52,487 bases of DNA from Microbacterium paulum (GCF_015707995.1 NZ_JAAGRY010000016.1:1-52487), one strand, 5' to 3'. Shown: positions 1 through 9,360, counted from the stretch's first letter. The notes: generated from the letters alone by a model not told the origin. Numbers and translations: made by a program.

Positions 1-1
1 C

Positions 2-139
2 GCCGGTGCGGCGGGCGCGGTGCTCGTCGCGTGCGATCTGGATGCGCTCACTGCCACCGTGCGGGTGAGTGTGGGGGCGGGTCCGTTCGCCGCCGAGGCG
101 CGGGCGCGCGCGGGCCCTCCGCCGAGTTCCGCGCCGTGA
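2..139 (+). CDS. C-terminal end of a probable Tad/pilus-type secretion protein (partial)
   Basis: An open frame enters from the left edge and stops with TGA at 137-139, giving 45 residues. It starts inside a hydrophobic Ala/Gly/Val stretch and continues as ALTATVRVSVGAGPF, then AEARARAGPP and a short Ser/Pro tail. That 'RV.V..G...AEARARAGP' ending is what I associate with small Tad/TadE-like proteins encoded upstream of topA in actinobacteria. The call rests on this tail and on position only, because the body of the gene lies outside the window. Its frame agrees with GC-rich third positions, and the topA promoter follows about 70 bp downstream. Confidence 0.5.
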   Translation, partial: AGAAGAVLVACDLDALTATVRVSVGAGPFAAEARARAGPPPSSAP

Positions 140-205
140 CGAGGGCAGTCGCGGCGCCCGCGTGTCGCTGCGCCGGCGGTGGAACGTCCGGCCGCTCACA
201 GCCAC

Positions 206-230
206 TTCATGTGCGGCACGTGTGTATGGT
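206..230 (+). promoter_or_regulatory. Putative topA promoter
   Basis: TATGGT at 225-230 is a plausible -10 hexamer 23 nt upstream of the topA GTG. This leaves room for a short leader carrying the GAAAGGA ribosome-binding site at 241-247. TTCATG at 206-211 is the only -35-like word nearby, but its 13-bp spacing is short, so only the -10 is persuasive. Confidence 0.35.
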
Positions 231-253
231 GTGCATCGAAGAAAGGACGCCAC

Positions 254-3004
254 GTGGCTCAGAGCACAAAGGCATCGGCATCGACGGGTAAGACAGGAAA
301 GACCCTCGTCATCGTCGAGTCGCCGACCAAGATGCGGTCGATCCAGGGGTACCTGGGCGACGGCTACGAGGTGCTCAGCTCGGTGGGCCACATCCGCGAC
401 CTCGCCGACAAGAAAGACATCCCGGCAGAGCTCAAGAAGACCTCGGTCGGCAAGTACTCGATCGACATCGAGAACGGCTTCACTCCTCTTTACGTCGAGA
501 GCGACCGCGGCAAGAAGACCGTCGCCGAACTCAAGCGCGCCCTGAAAGATGCCGACGAGCTCCTGCTCGCCACCGATGAAGACCGCGAGGGCGAGGCCAT
601 CGCGTGGCACCTGCTGCAGGCGCTGAAGCCCAAGGTGCCGGTCAAGCGCATGGTGTTCCACGAGATCACGAAAGACGCGATCCAGGCCGCCGTCGGCAAG
701 ACGCGCGAGCTCGACCTGGCCCTCGTCGACGCGCAAGAGACCCGCCGCATCCTCGACCGCCTCTACGGGTGGGACGTCTCCGACGTCACCCGCCGCAAGG
801 TCGGTCAGGGAACCTCCGCCGGCCGTGTGCAGTCCGCCGCGACCCGCCTCGTCGTCGACCGCGAGCGCGAGCGCATTGCGTTCGTGTCGGCCGACTACTG
901 GGATGTCGAGGCTGTCGCCGCACCTGCCGGGCGCGCCGACGACGGCTTCGCCACGCGACTCGCGCGCCTCGACGGTGCTCCGCTCGCCCGCGGCACCGAC
1001 TTCGACGACGCCGGCCAGCTGAAGAAGGCGGTCGTCGTCCTCACCGAGTCGCAGGCGACGGCGCTCGCCGCTGCGCTCGAGGCATCCGGCGACGCGGTCG
1101 TCGTCTCGGTCGAGGCCAAGCCCGGCACGCGCAGCCCCAAGCCGCCCTTCACGACCTCGACGGTGCAGCAGGAGGCGGGGCGCAAGCTCTCGATGAGCGC
1201 GAAGCACGCCATGGGCGTCGCGCAGCGGCTCTACGAAAAGGGCTACATCACCTATATGCGCACCGACTCGACCGCGCTGTCGACGCAGGCGATCGCCGCC
1301 GCGCGCACGCAGGCGGTCGCGCTCTACGGCGACCGCGCCGTGCCGCCGAACCCGCGCAGCTACGCGAACAAGAGCAAGAACGCGCAGGAGGCGCACGAGG
1401 CGATCCGGCCCTCCGGTGAGACCTTTCGCACGCCCGCCGAGGTCGCGTCGGCCCTCGACCGCGACGAACTGCGCCTGTACGACCTCATCTGGAAGCGCAC
1501 GATCGCGTCGCAGATGTCGGATGCCAAATACGAGACCACGACCGTGACCCTCGAAGCCGACACGTCGGCCGCGACGGGCCTCGCGTGGAAGACGGCGTCG
1601 TTCACCGCGTCGGGCACCGTGTACACCTTCAAGGGATTCCTCGAGGCGTACGAAGAGGGGCGCGACGAGAAGCGCGGCGACACCGACAAGGCCGACGAGC
1701 AGTCGCTGCCGCAGCTCGCCGTCGGCGACGTGCTGGCCCTGCACGACGTCGAACCCAAGGGCCACGCGACGAGCCCGAAGCCGCGGTACACCGAGGCATC
1801 CCTCGTCAAGGCGCTCGAAGAGAAGGGCATCGGCCGCCCGTCGACCTTCGCGAGCATCATCGACGTGATCATCAACCGCGAGTACGTCACCAAGCGGGGG
1901 CAGGCGCTCGTGCCCAGCTGGCTCGCGTTCAGCGTCGTGCGCCTGCTCGAGCAGCACTTCACCGAACTCGTCGACTACGACTTCACCGCGGCGCTCGAAG
2001 ACGACCTCGACGCGATCGCCCGCGGCGAGCAGCAGCGCGTCGAGTGGCTGAAGGAGTTCTACTTCGGCTCCGAGCAGCACGTGGGGCTGCGGAACATCCT
2101 TGACAACCTCGGCGAGATCGACGCTCGCGAGATCAACGCGACCCGCATCGGCGATGTCGCGACGCTGCGCTTCGGTCGCTACGGCCCCTACCTCGACGTG
2201 CCGAACGACGACGGCACCTCGCGCATCGTCAACATCCCGGGCGACCTCGCCCCCGACGAGCTGACGCCCGCGAAGGCCCGCGAGCTCATCGACGCGCCCG
2301 TCGCCGGTGACCGCGTGCTCGGCCAGAACCCCGAGACGGGGCGCGACATCATCGTCAAGGACGGTCGCTTCGGGCCGTACCTCGAAGAGGTGATCCCCGC
2401 CGAACCCGAGCCCGAGCCCCAGCCGGCCCCGGAGCCCACGGAGGGCGCGCCGAAGAAGCGCACCGCGAAGAAGAAGGTCGAGGCGCCCAAGCCCCGCCGG
2501 GCCTCGATCTTCAAGAGCATGTCGCCCGAGACGATCGACCTCGACACCGCGCTGAAGCTGTTCTCGCTCCCGCGCACCGTGGGGGTCGACCCCGAGACGC
2601 TGACGCCGATCACCGCGCAGAACGGCCCGTACGGCCCGTACCTGAAGAAAGGGACCGACTCGCGGTCGCTGCAGAGCGAAGACCAGATCTTCGACATCAC
2701 GCTCGAGCAGGCGCTGGAGATCTACGCGCAGCCGAAATATGCGAACCGCGCCGCGACCTCGCTGAAGGAGTTCGAGGCCGACCCCGTCAGCGAGAAGCCG
2801 ATCCGTATCAAGGACGGCCGGTTCGGCGCGTACGTCACCGACGGCGCGACGAACGTGACGATCCCGAAGGGGCAGACCCCCGACGACATCACGTACGAGA
2901 TCGCGGTGCAGATGCTCGCCGACAAGCGCGCGAAGGGGCCGGCGCCCAAGCGCACGACGCGACGCGCGACGACGACCCGCAAGCCCGCTGCCAAGAAGAA
3001 GTGA
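254..3004 (+). CDS. topA: DNA topoisomerase I (type IA)
   Basis: Relaxes negatively supercoiled DNA by transient single-strand breakage through a 5'-phosphotyrosine. The 916-residue protein opens its TOPRIM domain with LVIVESPTK near residue 17 and has the acidic DEDREGEAIAWHLL motif near residue 115. The catalytic tyrosine is Y334 in YITYMRTDST. The C-terminal third carries several GxFGPYL/GPYGPYL repeats (Topo_C-type, zinc-free as in other actinobacteria), a Glu/Pro/Lys linker near residue 720, and a very basic Lys/Arg tail, typical of actinobacterial TopA (about 930 aa). I chose the GTG at 254 because GAAAGGA lies 6 nt upstream and similarity starts just after it; an upstream in-frame start at 179 lacks a ribosome-binding site. 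The stop overlaps the tmk start by one base (TGATG), implying coupled translation. Confidence 0.97.
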   Translation: MAQSTKASASTGKTGKTLVIVESPTKMRSIQGYLGDGYEVLSSVGHIRDLADKKDIPAELKKTSVGKYSIDIENGFTPLYVESDRGKKTVAELKRALKDADELLLATDEDREGEAIAWHLLQALKPKVPVKRMVFHEITKDAIQAAVGKTRELDLALVDAQETRRILDRLYGWDVSDVTRRKVGQGTSAGRVQSAATRLVVDRERERIAFVSADYWDVEAVAAPAGRADDGFATRLARLDGAPLARGTDFDDAGQLKKAVVVLTESQATALAAALEASGDAVVVSVEAKPGTRSPKPPFTTSTVQQEAGRKLSMSAKHAMGVAQRLYEKGYITYMRTDSTALSTQAIAAARTQAVALYGDRAVPPNPRSYANKSKNAQEAHEAIRPSGETFRTPAEVASALDRDELRLYDLIWKRTIASQMSDAKYETTTVTLEADTSAATGLAWKTASFTASGTVYTFKGFLEAYEEGRDEKRGDTDKADEQSLPQLAVGDVLALHDVEPKGHATSPKPRYTEASLVKALEEKGIGRPSTFASIIDVIINREYVTKRGQALVPSWLAFSVVRLLEQHFTELVDYDFTAALEDDLDAIARGEQQRVEWLKEFYFGSEQHVGLRNILDNLGEIDAREINATRIGDVATLRFGRYGPYLDVPNDDGTSRIVNIPGDLAPDELTPAKARELIDAPVAGDRVLGQNPETGRDIIVKDGRFGPYLEEVIPAEPEPEPQPAPEPTEGAPKKRTAKKKVEAPKPRRASIFKSMSPETIDLDTALKLFSLPRTVGVDPETLTPITAQNGPYGPYLKKGTDSRSLQSEDQIFDITLEQALEIYAQPKYANRAATSLKEFEADPVSEKPIRIKDGRFGAYVTDGATNVTIPKGQTPDDITYEIAVQMLADKRAKGPAPKRTTRRATTTRKPAAKKK

Positions 3005-3642
3005 TGACCCCCGAGGCCGCGCCCCGGGGACTCTGGGTCACGTTCGAGGGTGGCGACGGGGCCGGAAAGACGACCCAGGCGGCGCTGCTCGAGGAGTGGG
3101 TGAGCGATCAGGGGCGCACCGTCGTGCGCACGCGCGAGCCGGGCGGCACCGAGGTGGGCGTGCTCATCCGAGACATCGTGCTGCACCACCGCGGCGACAT
3201 CGCCCCGCGCGCCGAGGCGCTGCTCTACGCGGCAGACCGGGCGCACCACGTGGCGACCCTCGTGCGCCCGGCGCTCGAGCGCGGCGACGTGGTCATCCAG
3301 GACCGCTACCTCGACTCGTCGGTGGCCTACCAGGGCGCGGGGCGGGTGCTGGATGCCGCGCAGGTGCGCGATCTGTCCCTGTGGGCGACCGAGGGGGCGC
3401 TGCCCGATGTCACGGTGCTGCTCGACCTCGACCCCGCATCGGCCCGCGCGAGGCTCGACGCCGACGACAAGCCCTTCGACCGGCTGGAGTCGGAGAAGGC
3501 AGAGTTCCACGAGCGGGTGCGGGAGGCGTTCCTCGCCCTCGCACGGGCAGAACCCGACCGTTTCGTCGTGCTCGACGCGAGCCTCCCCGCCGACGAGCTC
3601 GCCGCTGCCGTCCGCGAGCGTGTCGCCGCCGTGCTTGCGTGA
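3004..3642 (+). CDS. tmk: Thymidylate kinase
   Basis: Phosphorylates dTMP to dTDP with ATP, feeding dTTP synthesis in the cytoplasm. The 212-aa product has the P-loop GGDGAGKTTQ near residue 17, the TREPGGTEVG substrate-binding segment near residue 45 and the DRYLDSSVAYQGAGR motif (DRY/Q signature) near residue 99. Length and motif order are standard for bacterial TMPK. The ATG at 3004 shares its A with the topA stop; a GTG one codon upstream is possible but would lie inside the topA stop region. It sits between topA and holB, forming a replication-related operon, although holB also has its own -10 element. Confidence 0.97.
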   Translation: MTPEAAPRGLWVTFEGGDGAGKTTQAALLEEWVSDQGRTVVRTREPGGTEVGVLIRDIVLHHRGDIAPRAEALLYAADRAHHVATLVRPALERGDVVIQDRYLDSSVAYQGAGRVLDAAQVRDLSLWATEGALPDVTVLLDLDPASARARLDADDKPFDRLESEKAEFHERVREAFLALARAEPDRFVVLDASLPADELAAAVRERVAAVLA

Positions 3643-3690
3643 CCGCGCGCGACGGCGTGAGCGTCGGCGGCACGCCGTAGGCTGTTCGGC

Positions 3691-4842
3691 ATGACGTCCG
3701 CCGCCGCCGCCCTTCCTTGGGGTGACGTGTGGGGCCAGAGCGACGCGCTCGGGCAACTGCAGGCAGCGGCATCCGATCCCGCCCAGCTGGCGCACGCGTG
3801 GCTCATCACGGGGCCGGCCGGCTCGGGGCGGTCGACGCTCGCGGCGGCCTTCGCCGCGGCGCTCATCGCCGAACCCGGCGACGAAGCGGCGATGCGCCAG
3901 GTGCTCGCCGGCACGCATCCCGACCTCACGGCGCTTCGCACCGAGGGCGTCATCATCTCGATCAAAGACGCCCGCGCACTCGTCGAGCGCTCGTACTTCT
4001 CGCCGTCGCTCGGCCGCTATCGGGTGATCGTCGTCGAAGACGCCGATCGCATGGTCGAGCGCACCTCGAACGTGCTGCTGAAAGCCCTCGAAGAGCCGCC
4101 CGAGCGCACGGTCTGGATCCTCTGCGCACCGAGCGAAGCCGACCTGCTGCCGACGATCCGCTCGCGCGTGCGCACGCTGCGCCTGCACGAACCCGACGTC
4201 GCCGACGTGGCGCGCCTCATCGTGGCGCGGACGGGCGTCGACGCCGCGCTCGCGGAGCAGTCCGCACGCCTCGCCCAGCGGCACATCGGCATGGCCGTGC
4301 GCCTCGCCACCGACGAAGACGCCCGTGCGCGCCGTGACGAGACGCTGCGCGCCGTGCTCGCGGTGCGGGGGGTCGGTACGGCCGTCGAGACCGCCGCGCG
4401 CATCGTGCAGCTCGCGACCGACGACGCGAAGGCGCTGACCGCCGAACGCGACGAGGCCGAGCGCGAGTCGCTGCTGCGGACGCTCGGCGTCGCGCCGGGC
4501 ACGGCGGTGCCCCCGGCCGTGCGCGGGCAGCTGAGCGCGCTCGAAGACGAGCAGAAGCGTCGCGCCACCCGCAGCCTGCGCGACGGCATCGACCGCGTGC
4601 TCACCGACCTCGAATCGATGTTCCGTGACGTGCTCATGGTGCAGTTCGGGCGCTCCGACGACCTCATCAACCGTGAGCTGGGCGACGAGATCGGGGCGCT
4701 CGCCTCGATCTGGGCGCCGCAGCGCACCCTGACCGTGCTCGATCAGATCTCAGCGACCCGCACGAACCTGCAGGGCAACGCCGCTGCGGCGCTCGCCCTG
4801 GAGAGCATGCTCGTGACGGTCGCGAGCGGAAGGACCCCGTGA
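3691..4842 (+). CDS. holB: DNA polymerase III, delta' clamp-loader subunit
   Basis: AAA+ subunit of the clamp-loader complex that places the beta sliding clamp on primed DNA. The 383-aa protein shows GPAGSGRST (modified P-loop) near residue 44, VIVVEDADRM (Walker B region) near residue 112, LLKALEEPPERTVWIL, and the sensor-like LPTIRSRVR (the family's SRC has become SRV), followed by a helical C-terminal domain. The zinc-binding four-cysteine module normally between the P-loop and the 'LAGTHPD' segment is absent: the stretch is shortened and the only cysteine in the protein is in WILCAP. TAGGCT at 3678-3683 lies 7 nt before the ATG, so this gene can be transcribed as a leaderless mRNA from its own promoter. 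Its stop overlaps the next start (GTGA). Confidence 0.93.
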   Translation: MTSAAAALPWGDVWGQSDALGQLQAAASDPAQLAHAWLITGPAGSGRSTLAAAFAAALIAEPGDEAAMRQVLAGTHPDLTALRTEGVIISIKDARALVERSYFSPSLGRYRVIVVEDADRMVERTSNVLLKALEEPPERTVWILCAPSEADLLPTIRSRVRTLRLHEPDVADVARLIVARTGVDAALAEQSARLAQRHIGMAVRLATDEDARARRDETLRAVLAVRGVGTAVETAARIVQLATDDAKALTAERDEAERESLLRTLGVAPGTAVPPAVRGQLSALEDEQKRRATRSLRDGIDRVLTDLESMFRDVLMVQFGRSDDLINRELGDEIGALASIWAPQRTLTVLDQISATRTNLQGNAAAALALESMLVTVASGRTP

Positions 4843-6395
4843 ACACTCTTCGACGCGCCCTCACCGTCGCCGCCGCACTGACCGTCGCCGCGGTGACGCT
4901 GTCGGGATGCCTCTACGCGGCGATCCCGCCCGAGACCTCGTCGACGCCGGCGCCGAGTCGCGAGCCCGATCTCGACGGTGCCCCGGCCGGGTTCGAGGAC
5001 TTCTACGGCCAGACCCTCGACTGGACCTCGTGCAGCGGGAGCGACGCGGGGTCGTACGACTGCACCGACGTGACCGCGCCGCTCGACTGGTCCGACCCCG
5101 ACGCAGGGACGATCGAGCTCGCCCTGATCCGACGTGCCGCTACCGACGGCGACGCGCTCGGGTCGCTGCTCACCAACCCCGGCGGCCCCGGCGCGAGCGG
5201 GTACGACCTCATCGCCGACTCGGCGAGTTTCGCGGTCAGCGGGCCCGTGCTCGACGCCTACGACGTGATCGGGTTCGACCCGCGCGGGGTGGGGCGATCG
5301 ACCGCGGTGACGTGCCTCGATGCCGCCGACATGGACCGCATGCTCTACGACATCCCCGCCGATCCTCGCGGCAGCCAGGGCTGGACCGACGAGCTGACCC
5401 AGCGCAACACCGAGTTCGTCGACGCGTGCGAGGCGAACTCGGATGGCATCCTGCCGTTCATCACGACCGACAACGCCGCCCGCGACATGGACCTTCTGCG
5501 CGCGGTGCTCGGCGACAACAAGCTCAACTACCTCGGCTATTCATACGGCACGTTCCTCGGGGCGACGTACGCGAAACTCTTCCCCGAGCGCGTCGGACGG
5601 ATGGTGCTCGACGGCGCGATCGACCCGTCGGTGTCGGGGCTCGACGTGAGCACGACGCAGGCGATCGGGTTCGAGTCGGCGCTGCGCGCCTACATGGCCG
5701 ACTGCCTCGACGGGCGCGGATGCCCCTTCAGCGGCACCGTCGATCAGGCGATGGCCGACCTCGGCACGCTGCTCGCGAGCGTCGACGCGAAGCCGTTGCA
5801 GGGCGATGACGGGCGCATGCTCGGCGCCGACACGCTCATGACCGGCATCATCGCCGCGCTCTACGCGCAGGACTCGTGGCCGTACCTCACGCAGGCGCTC
5901 AGCCAGGCGCTGCAGGGCGACCCCTCGACGGCGCTGCTGCTCGCCGACTTCTACAACGGGCGCAACGACGACGGCACCTATTCCGACAACTCGGCCGAGG
6001 CCTTCCGTGCCTACAACTGCATGGACTACCCGCTTGACACGTCGCAGGCCGATCAGGATGCCTCGACGGCACTGATCACGCAGAAGGCACCCACCGTCGC
6101 CCCGTACTGGCAGGGCGTCGACGTCTGCGCCGTGTGGCCGTACCCGCCGACGGGCGTGCGCGAGCGCATCACCGCCGACGGCGCCGCGCCGATCGTCGTG
6201 GTCGGCACGACGAACGACCCGGCCACCCCGTACGAGTGGTCGGTGTCGCTCGCCGAGCAGCTCTCCTCGGGCGTGCTCATCACCCGAGAGGGCGAGGGTC
6301 ACACCGGCTACAACAAGGGCAACACGTGCGTCGACAGCGCGGTCGAGGACTACCTCGTCGACGGCACGGTGCCGCAGAACGGTCTCAGCTGCTGA
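4839..6395 (+). CDS. Secreted lipoprotein alpha/beta-hydrolase with TAP-like C-terminal domain
   Basis: Probable extracellular serine peptidase/esterase anchored as a lipoprotein (518 aa). An N-terminal signal ends in the lipobox LSGC with C24 as lipidation site. The alpha/beta-hydrolase core contains the oxyanion region NPGGPGASG, FDPRGVGRS, and the nucleophile S235 in GYSYG. The C-terminal TAP-like segment supplies D460 (TTNDPATP) and H488 (GEGHTGY), completing the triad. This is the tripeptidyl-aminopeptidase/SCO7095-like family common in actinobacteria; the actual substrate cannot be read from sequence. The GTG at 4839 follows GGAAGGA (4828-4834) and overlaps the holB stop, so it is translationally coupled to holB although functionally unrelated. 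Confidence 0.9.
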   Translation: MNTLRRALTVAAALTVAAVTLSGCLYAAIPPETSSTPAPSREPDLDGAPAGFEDFYGQTLDWTSCSGSDAGSYDCTDVTAPLDWSDPDAGTIELALIRRAATDGDALGSLLTNPGGPGASGYDLIADSASFAVSGPVLDAYDVIGFDPRGVGRSTAVTCLDAADMDRMLYDIPADPRGSQGWTDELTQRNTEFVDACEANSDGILPFITTDNAARDMDLLRAVLGDNKLNYLGYSYGTFLGATYAKLFPERVGRMVLDGAIDPSVSGLDVSTTQAIGFESALRAYMADCLDGRGCPFSGTVDQAMADLGTLLASVDAKPLQGDDGRMLGADTLMTGIIAALYAQDSWPYLTQALSQALQGDPSTALLLADFYNGRNDDGTYSDNSAEAFRAYNCMDYPLDTSQADQDASTALITQKAPTVAPYWQGVDVCAVWPYPPTGVRERITADGAAPIVVVGTTNDPATPYEWSVSLAEQLSSGVLITREGEGHTGYNKGNTCVDSAVEDYLVDGTVPQNGLSC

Positions 6396-6410
6396 CGGCG
6401 TGTCCGCGCC

Positions 6411-7070
6411 TCAGCGGCGCAGCACGCGGCGCGCGAGCGCGTTGCCGATGAACTGCACGGCCTGCACGATGACGACGATGACGAGCACCGCCGTCCAGGT
6501 GACCCACGGGTTGAACTGCTTCGAGCCGTAGTTGATCGCGAACTCTCCCAGACCACCGGCGGCGACGGCGCCCGCGATCGCGGTCATGTCGACGAGCGCG
6601 ACGACGACGAAGGTGTAGCCGAGCACGAGCGGCCCGAGCGATTCGCGGGGAACCAGGCGGAAGAGGATGCGCGACCGGCTCGCGCCCGCGGCGCGGGCCG
6701 CCTCGATGACGCCCGGGCGCACGGTGAGGAGGTTCTGCTCCACGATGCGGCTGATCGCGAAGAGCGACGCGATCGTGATCGCGAAGATCGCGAACGGGGC
6801 GCCGATGCCCGGCAGGCCCAGCCCGCGGGCGACCGGCTGCAGCGCGAGCAGCAGGATGATGAACGGAATCGGGCGGAACGTGTTCACGATGACGTTGAGC
6901 GTGCCGAACACGACCCGGTTCGGGAAGAGGCTTCCCGCCCGCGTGGCGTAGAGCGCGATGCCGAGCACCAGGCCGCCGAGACCGCCCAAGATGAGGGCGC
7001 CGCTCGCGACGTACAGGGTCTCGAGGGTGGCATCCCACAGCTCCGGCAGCAGTTCGATGAGCCTATCCAC
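6411..7070 (-). CDS. metI: Methionine ABC transporter permease
   Basis: Membrane permease of the D/L-methionine importer (219 aa), with about five hydrophobic helices and the EAA-loop segment EAARAAGASRSRILFRLVPR near residue 125, which contacts the MetN ATPase. GPLVLGYTF and the following helix match the MetI family. It is the last gene of metQ-metN-metI. The GTG start at 7070 lies inside the 3' end of metN with an 8-bp overlap, and GGAGGA inside metN acts as ribosome-binding site. It converges on the hydrolase gene, the two stops being only 15 bp apart with no obvious terminator. Confidence 0.92.
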   Translation of the reverse strand: MDRLIELLPELWDATLETLYVASGALILGGLGGLVLGIALYATRAGSLFPNRVVFGTLNVIVNTFRPIPFIILLLALQPVARGLGLPGIGAPFAIFAITIASLFAISRIVEQNLLTVRPGVIEAARAAGASRSRILFRLVPRESLGPLVLGYTFVVVALVDMTAIAGAVAAGGLGEFAINYGSKQFNPWVTWTAVLVIVVIVQAVQFIGNALARRVLRR

Positions 7071-8100
7071 GGGTGTCCTCCTCGGTGAAGGTCGCGAACG
7101 CCGACGCGGCGGCGATCGCGCGGTCGACGGATTCGGTCTCGCCGTCGACGGCGAGGGTGAGGTGCCCGAACACGCGGCCGCCGATGTCGTTGATGCCGCC
7201 GTGCACGACTTCGAAGCGCACCCCGTGCGCGCCGAGCGCGGCGAACACGTCGGCCTGCGCGGCGGCGCCTTCGCGCACGTCGAGGGTGAGGAGGCGACCG
7301 GGGTGGCGGGTGCGGAGCGTGGCGAGGTCGTCGCCCTGCGGCACGTCTTCGATGATGCTCGCCACGAAACGGGCAGTGGCGGGCTGCTGCGGGGCGGAGA
7401 GGATGTCGAAGACGGGGCCCTGCTCGATGATGCGGCCGTGCTCCATCACGACGACCCGGTCGGCGAGGGTGCGGATGACATCCATCTCGTGCGTGATCAC
7501 GAGGATCGTGACGCCGAGCTCGGCGTTGACCCGGCGCAGCAGCGCGAGCACTTCCTGGGTGGTGTCGGGATCGAGGGCGCTCGTCGCCTCATCGGCGAGC
7601 AGGATGCGCGGGTTCGTCGCGAGGGCGCGGGCGATTCCGACGCGCTGCTTCTGGCCGCCGGAGAGCTGTTCGGGGTAGTTGCGGGCCTTCGTCGACAGAC
7701 CGACGAACTCGATCAGCTCGTCGACGCGACGGCGGATCTCGGCGCGCGGGCGCCCGGCGACCTCGAGCGGGTAGGCGATGTTCCCGGCGACCGTGCGCGA
7801 GTCGAAGAGGTTGAACTGCTGGAAGATCATCCCGATGTCGCCGCGCAGGCGCCGGAGCTCCCGCTCGCCGAGGCCCGTGATGTCGACGCCGTCGATCTCG
7901 ACGGTGCCGGCGGTGGGGGTCTCGAGCGCGTTGACGAGGCGCAGCACGGTCGATTTGCCGGCGCCCGAGTAGCCGATGATGCCGCAGATCTCTCCAGCGG
8001 CGACGTCGAGACTCACGTCGTCGACGGCCACCAGGGGTGCCTCGCCGCGGGTCTGCGGAAGGAAGGTCTTCGTCACGCCGGAGAGGCGGATGAGGGTCAT
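7063..8100 (-). CDS. metN: Methionine ABC transporter ATP-binding protein
   Basis: ATPase of the methionine importer (345 aa). Walker A is GYSGAGKSTVLR near residue 45, the Q-loop FQQFNLFDSRTV near 92, the signature LSGGQKQRVGIARALA near 147, Walker B ILLADEATSALDP near 167, and the switch His is in VITHEMD near 202. Residues from about 260 to the end form the NIL regulatory domain (LTLDVREG ... VHGGINDIGG), which in MetN proteins binds methionine and trans-inhibits transport. It follows metQ by about 100 bp containing a hairpin, and overlaps metI. Confidence 0.95.
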   Translation of the reverse strand: MTLIRLSGVTKTFLPQTRGEAPLVAVDDVSLDVAAGEICGIIGYSGAGKSTVLRLVNALETPTAGTVEIDGVDITGLGERELRRLRGDIGMIFQQFNLFDSRTVAGNIAYPLEVAGRPRAEIRRRVDELIEFVGLSTKARNYPEQLSGGQKQRVGIARALATNPRILLADEATSALDPDTTQEVLALLRRVNAELGVTILVITHEMDVIRTLADRVVVMEHGRIIEQGPVFDILSAPQQPATARFVASIIEDVPQGDDLATLRTRHPGRLLTLDVREGAAAQADVFAALGAHGVRFEVVHGGINDIGGRVFGHLTLAVDGETESVDRAIAAASAFATFTEEDTRG

Positions 8101-8156
8101 GAGGTCATTCCCGGGTCGAGGGTCGGGGTCAGCGCGTGTGCGGTGTGCGCACGCAC

Positions 8157-8191
8157 GTGTGCGGCCCGCTCGATGAGAGCCGGCCGCACAC
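8157..8191 (-). terminator. Intergenic hairpin between metQ and metN
   Basis: A perfect 10-bp stem (GTGTGCGGCC at 8157-8166 pairs with GGCCGCACAC at 8182-8191) with additional pairing inside the 15-nt spacer (GCTC/GAGAGC). It lies 10 nt downstream of the metQ stop. No T-run follows, so it is more likely an mRNA-stabilising or partially terminating element that would raise MetQ over MetN/MetI than a complete terminator. Confidence 0.6.
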
Positions 8192-8200
8192 GCGACGAGA

Positions 8201-9106
8201 TCACTGGTTGGCGCGGATCTCGTCCTCGGTCTTCTTCAGCGATGCGACGAGGTCCGAGACGGGCGTCTTCACGAGCACGGCGGTGCCGCCGGATGCCTCG
8301 AGCACGCCGTCCTGCACGGCCTGGGTCTCCTGGTAGATCTTCACGAGCTTCAGGTACGTCGGGTTCTCGGCGTCGGCGGCCTTCGCCGCGAAGATGTTGA
8401 TGTACGGGAACGCCGACTCGTTGGACGGGTCGTCCTGTGCGAGCAGCTGGTCCTTGGTCAGCCCCGCCTTCGAGACGAAGTCGTTGTTGACGACGGCCCC
8501 GGCGAAGTCGGGCAGCGACGAGGCGGTGAAGTCGGCGGCGACGGCCTCGACCTTGACCTTCGAGCTCGACTCGATGTCGGCGACCGTCGAGAAGATCGAC
8601 CCGCCGTCCTTCAGCTCGATGAGCCCGGCCGACTGCAGCACGAGCAGCGCGCGCGCCTGGTTCGACTCGTCGTTGGGCACGGCGACGGTCTCGCCGGCGG
8701 GGATGTCTGCGACCTTCGAGTACTTCGTCGAGTACAGGCCCAGCGGGTAGATCGCCGTCGCGCCGATCGGCACGAGGTCGTCGGAGGCGGCCACGTTGTA
8801 GGTCGCGAGGTAGATGATGTGCTGGAACTGGTTGAGGTCGAGCTCACCCGCCGACAGAGCCGGGTTCGGCTGGTCGTACGAGTCGAAGTTCACGATCTCG
8901 ACGTTGATGCCCTCGTCGGCGGCGGCCTCTTTGTAGGTCTCCCAGTACGGTTCTCCCGCGCCGACGACGCCGATGCGGACGGTGTCGGACGAGCCCGAGG
9001 CGTCGCCCGAGCCGGCGGGCTCCGACGAGCCGCTCGCGCAGGCGCCGAGCAGAAGGGCGAGGGGGAGGGCCAGCGCGATCGCGGCCAGGGACTTCTTGGT
9101 GGACAT
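8201..9106 (-). CDS. metQ: Methionine-binding lipoprotein
   Basis: Substrate-binding lipoprotein of the methionine importer (301 aa, NlpA/MetQ family). The signal peptide ends in LLGAC with C23 as lipid anchor, followed by a Gly/Ser-rich linker. Family hallmarks are VRIGVVGAGEPYWE, VNFDSYDQPNPALSAGELDLNQFQH and the P-loop-like AVPNDESNQARAL. I chose the ATG at 9106 because AAGGAG (9114-9119) lies 7 nt upstream; an in-frame ATG nine codons earlier has no ribosome-binding site and would spoil the signal peptide. First gene of the met operon, so its promoter should lie in 9120-9360, where I found no recognisable S-box riboswitch. Confidence 0.93.
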   Translation of the reverse strand: MSTKKSLAAIALALPLALLLGACASGSSEPAGSGDASGSSDTVRIGVVGAGEPYWETYKEAAADEGINVEIVNFDSYDQPNPALSAGELDLNQFQHIIYLATYNVAASDDLVPIGATAIYPLGLYSTKYSKVADIPAGETVAVPNDESNQARALLVLQSAGLIELKDGGSIFSTVADIESSSKVKVEAVAADFTASSLPDFAGAVVNNDFVSKAGLTKDQLLAQDDPSNESAFPYINIFAAKAADAENPTYLKLVKIYQETQAVQDGVLEASGGTAVLVKTPVSDLVASLKKTEDEIRANQ

Positions 9107-9360
9107 GGTGGTGCTCCTTGTGGGTCGGTGCACCGCGCAGCGCGGATCGGTTGGCCGAGGTCTGCGCTCGCCTCATCGCGGTGCCTCTTCGGCGCTACGG
9201 AGCGGTCGCAGCGGCGACCAATCGCGCGTAACACGATGTCACCGACGAGTGGCTCGCCCGGCGGTGCCGTGCGTGGTTCGCGAGTGGTGCGTCGAGCCTG
9301 TAAGATCGATCATCGTGCACGGCGCGAGCGCCCTGCACACCATGCTGCTGATGACGCAGT

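Noticed and set aside
9107..9360. SAM (S-box or SAM-IV) riboswitch upstream of metQ
   Set aside because: I looked for the conserved core words on the minus strand; the leader has GGCCAACC-like sequence but no matching helices or kink-turn, so I do not call one.
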